Source: CADEDV01 sp964412375 (GTDB lineage: Bacteria; Bacteroidota; Bacteroidia; Chitinophagales; Chitinophagaceae). Taken from it: a stretch of 64,000 nt of DNA. Location of the stretch: the NCBI GenBank assembly GCA_964412375.1, contig CAYPOD010000007.1, positions 1 to 64,000 on the forward strand, read 5' to 3'. The notes under the pieces are model-generated. The model had not been told where the DNA came from. It worked only from the letters and a program-made list of their open reading frames with translations, and searched no databases. This document shows positions 61,333 through 64,000 of this stretch, piece after piece. The position numbers and the translations under genes were made by a program. Every line of letters begins with the position of its first letter. The first letter of the stretch is position 1.

Positions 61333-63999
61333 TTACAATTCAGCTTTGAGAAAACGAGCCGTATGGCTTTCCATGCATTTCAGCAGTTCCTCTGGTGTTC
61401 CTTCAAACAAGACCTGTCCACCGCCATCACCACCCTCAGGTCCGAGATCAATAACATGATCAGCTACTTTGATTACATCCATATTATGTTCGATCACCAG
61501 CACCGTGTTGCCCCTGTCTGCTAATTTATTCAGTACATCCAGCAAATGCTGAATATCTTCAAAATGTAATCCTGTTGTAGGTTCATCGAGAATGTAAAAA
61601 GTTTTACCGGTATCTCTTTTGCCAAGTTCGGTTGATAATTTCACCCGCTGCGCTTCACCGCCACTTAATGTTACAGCCGACTGACCCAGGGTGATATAAC
61701 CAAGCCCTACTTCTTCAAGCACTTTTATTTTCCGGTAGATATAAGGAACCGGCTGAAAAAACTCAACCGCTTCTTCGACAGTCATATCCAGCACATCTGC
61801 AATAGACTTGCCTTTGTAGCGAATCTCCAGGGTTTCCCGGTTGTATCGCTTGCCATTGCATTTTTCACAATGCACATACACATCGGGCAAAAAATTCATC
61901 TCTATCACTTTCATGCCGCCACCCTCACACACATCACATCTTCCGTTTTTGACATTAAAGGAAAACCGGCCGGCATTATATCCCCTGATCTTTGCTTCCG
62001 GCACTGAAGCAAACAATGTTCGGATATCAGTAAAAAAACCGCAGTAGGTGGCCGGGTTGCTCCTCGGCGTTCTGCCAATGGGCGACTGATCTATTTCAAT
62101 CACTTTATCAATATGATCCAGCCCTTTCACCGATTTATATTCCATCGGTGTCATCTTAGATCCATATGCATGTTTGGACAAGATCGGGTAAAGTGTTTCA
62201 TTGATCAGCGTGGATTTGCCGCTGCCGCTCACACCGGTGACACAAATAAATTTTCCCAACGGAAATTTTACAGACACATTTTGCAGGTTGTTCCCTTTTG
62301 CACCTTTTAGTTCAATGAATTTTCCATTGCCCTTCCGTCTCTCTTTTGGCACTGCAATATGTCTTCTGCCATTGAGATAGCCGGATGTGAGTGTATCCAA
62401 TTTCAATAAATGTTTGGGGTCACCTTCCGCCACCACCCTGCCGCCATGAAAACCGGCTTTCGGACCAATATCAATCAAATGATCTGCGGCCAGCATGATG
62501 TCCTTATCATGTTCTACCACGAGCACACTGTTGCCAATGTCACGAAGATTTTTCAGTGCTTCTATCAGGCGATGGTTATCTCTTTGGTGTAAACCAATAG
62601 AAGGCTCGTCGAGGATATAAGTGATTCCCTGCAACTGTGAACCGATCTGAGTGGCCAGGCGTATCCGCTGCGATTCGCCACCGCTCAAACTTTTGGACGG
62701 ACGGTTTAAAGTAAGATAAGTGAGTCCTACATCCAACAGGAACTGCAGCCGGTCTCTGATCTCTTTCAACACTTCTTTTGCAATGACCCGCTGTTTATTA
62801 TCAATTCTCAGTTCAATACCATCAAACCAGGCATACAGGTTGTCAAGATTCATATTGCCCAGGTCGGCAATATTTCTACCAGCCACTTTGAACCAGAGAC
62901 TTTCTTTTTTCAACCGTGCCCCGCCACAACCATCACAGGGTTTCACGATCATATATTCTTCCGTCCATTCCCGGATATTTTCGCTGTAAGGATTGGCATA
63001 CCAGCGCTGCAGCATGTTCACCACACCTTCAAAAGGTGCATACGGATCAAATTTCATGTTTTCAAAATCGATCTCTTCCTGCTGCCCGTCTTCGTTGCCG
63101 TATAAAATAATATTGAGTTGTTTTTCCGGTAACCTGCCCACCGGTGTGGTCAATGAAATTTTATGTTTTTTTGCTGCTTCCTGCGCCTGGCGATAGACCC
63201 ATGCATCTCTTTCTTCGCCCAGCGGTGCTATGCCGCCTTCACTGATGCTTAAAGAAGGATCAGCAATCACAGCTTCCCTATTGATATGATGTTTAGTGCC
63301 CAATCCTTTGCATGCAGGACAGGCGCCATAGGGAGAATTGAAGGAAAATGAATTGGGCGAAGGTTCTTCATAACTGATACCCGTTTCTTCACACATCAGT
63401 TGTTTGCTGAACTGGACAACTTTGTCACTGTCATTGACCGAAAGAAACAACAACTCTTTTCCCAACTTCAATGTTTGCTGCACACTCTGGCTTAATCTTG
63501 ATTTCAGGTCATCATTTACCTGCAACCGGTCAACGACCAACTCAATGTCATGTATCTTGTAACGGTCCACCTGCATCTTTGGCACCAGGTCTTTAATCTC
63601 GCCATCCACCCTCACCTTCAAGAAACCTTTTTTCCGCATTTCCTCAAACAATTCACGGTAATGTCCTTTCCTGCCCCTCACTAATGGCGCCAGCAGGCTG
63701 ATCTTTTTACCATTAAACCGGTTGAAAATATTTTCCACGATCTCTTCTTCACTCCATTTCACCATTTTCTGACCTGTGTTATAGGAATACGCTTCGCCAA
63801 TTCTTGCAAATAACAAACGGAGAAAATCATATATCTCGGTAACTGTTCCTACTGTGGAACGGGGATTCTTATTCGTGGTCTTTTGTTCAATGGAAATTAC
63901 AGGTGAGAGACCGGTGATCTTGTCCACATCCGGCCGCTCCATATCGCCGATAAACTGGCGGGCATAGGCGCCAAATGTTTCCATATAACGTCGCTGGCC
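61333..63999 (-). CDS. uvrA: Excinuclease ABC subunit A (5' end outside window)
   Basis: 888 residues are visible; about the first 50, including the first Walker A, lie beyond the right edge. The visible part begins G-Q-R-R-Y, the standard UvrA segment. Zinc-binding pairs C-P-A-C, C-D-G-C and C-D-V-C…C-E-K-C, signature L-S-G-G-E-S-Q-R and L-S-G-G-E-A-Q-R, second Walker A T-G-V-S-G-S-G-K-S-T, and L-D-E-P-T-T-G-L-H are all present. It is the damage-recognition ATPase of nucleotide excision repair. Confidence 0.97.
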   Translation of the reverse strand, partial: GQRRYMETFGAYARQFIGDMERPDVDKITGLSPVISIEQKTTNKNPRSTVGTVTEIYDFLRLLFARIGEAYSYNTGQKMVKWSEEEIVENIFNRFNGKKISLLAPLVRGRKGHYRELFEEMRKKGFLKVRVDGEIKDLVPKMQVDRYKIHDIELVVDRLQVNDDLKSRLSQSVQQTLKLGKELLFLSVNDSDKVVQFSKQLMCEETGISYEEPSPNSFSFNSPYGACPACKGLGTKHHINREAVIADPSLSISEGGIAPLGEERDAWVYRQAQEAAKKHKISLTTPVGRLPEKQLNIILYGNEDGQQEEIDFENMKFDPYAPFEGVVNMLQRWYANPYSENIREWTEEYMIVKPCDGCGGARLKKESLWFKVAGRNIADLGNMNLDNLYAWFDGIELRIDNKQRVIAKEVLKEIRDRLQFLLDVGLTYLTLNRPSKSLSGGESQRIRLATQIGSQLQGITYILDEPSIGLHQRDNHRLIEALKNLRDIGNSVLVVEHDKDIMLAADHLIDIGPKAGFHGGRVVAEGDPKHLLKLDTLTSGYLNGRRHIAVPKERRKGNGKFIELKGAKGNNLQNVSVKFPLGKFICVTGVSGSGKSTLINETLYPILSKHAYGSKMTPMEYKSVKGLDHIDKVIEIDQSPIGRTPRSNPATYCGFFTDIRTLFASVPEAKIRGYNAGRFSFNVKNGRCDVCEGGGMKVIEMNFLPDVYVHCEKCNGKRYNRETLEIRYKGKSIADVLDMTVEEAVEFFQPVPYIYRKIKVLEEVGLGYITLGQSAVTLSGGEAQRVKLSTELGKRDTGKTFYILDEPTTGLHFEDIQHLLDVLNKLADRGNTVLVIEHNMDVIKVADHVIDLGPEGGDGGGQVLFEGTPEELLKCMESHTARFLKAEL

Positions 64000-64000
64000 T

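Overview
The window looks like a chromosomal segment of a Bacteroidota bacterium, most likely a plant-polymer-degrading member of Chitinophagaceae or a close relative. The evidence is a SusC/SusD pair, family-typical secreted glycosidases with short Lys-rich signal peptides ending in A-Q, a fused single-chain 2-oxoacid dehydrogenase E1, and a prs–L25–pth housekeeping run. No rRNA, tRNA, CRISPR array, insertion sequence or phage gene was seen.

Region 1 (1–34694, all + strand) is a nearly gapless run of exported enzymes. It opens with a tandem array of CE1-type esterases (1–4415). Then come a PQQ dehydrogenase with a built-in cytochrome c, a double-cupin protein, a type-B carboxylesterase, another CE1 esterase, a beta-helix protein, an exported RraA-like protein, a small secreted protein, a cupin–SMP-30 lactonase fusion and a zinc alcohol dehydrogenase. 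A glycosidase block follows: GH127/146, GH51, CE1-like, GH43, GH97, GH43, GH95, a deacetylase–glucuronoyl esterase (CE4–CE15) fusion and GH35. It ends with a Tat-type Gfo/Idh/MocA oxidoreductase and a perfect 13-bp hairpin terminator.

Region 2 (34783–40765, - strand) is a compact operon read leftward: AraC regulator, FGGY (gluconokinase-like) kinase, BASS-family transporter, exported RraA-like protein, and a Tat-exported enolase-superfamily sugar-acid dehydratase. It diverges from Region 3 (40995–54895, + strand): SusC, SusD, a terminator, then IlvD/Edd aldonate dehydratase, lipoprotein SMP-30 lactonase, GntP permease, FAH-family 2-keto-3-deoxypentonate dehydratase-like protein, GH10 xylanase, zinc alcohol dehydrogenase and GH43 xylosidase.

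Region 4 (54964–64000) is housekeeping: 2-oxoacid dehydrogenase E1, a FAH-family protein, Pth, L25/Ctc, Prs, a small membrane protein, RadC and the C-terminal 888 residues of UvrA.

Taken together this reads as a polysaccharide utilization locus for a decorated glucuronoarabinoxylan-like hemicellulose (xylose backbone; arabinose, galactose, probably L-galactose, acyl and glucuronoyl ester decorations). It is coupled to an oxidative, non-phosphorylative sugar route. The unusual point is that much of that route carries export signals: quinoprotein dehydrogenase, lactonases, GalD-like dehydratase and RraA-like putative aldolases. GntP and BASS transporters would then bring sugar acids or keto acids inside. 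This extracytoplasmic aldonate pathway is my main hypothesis; it is inference from gene content, motifs and signal peptides.
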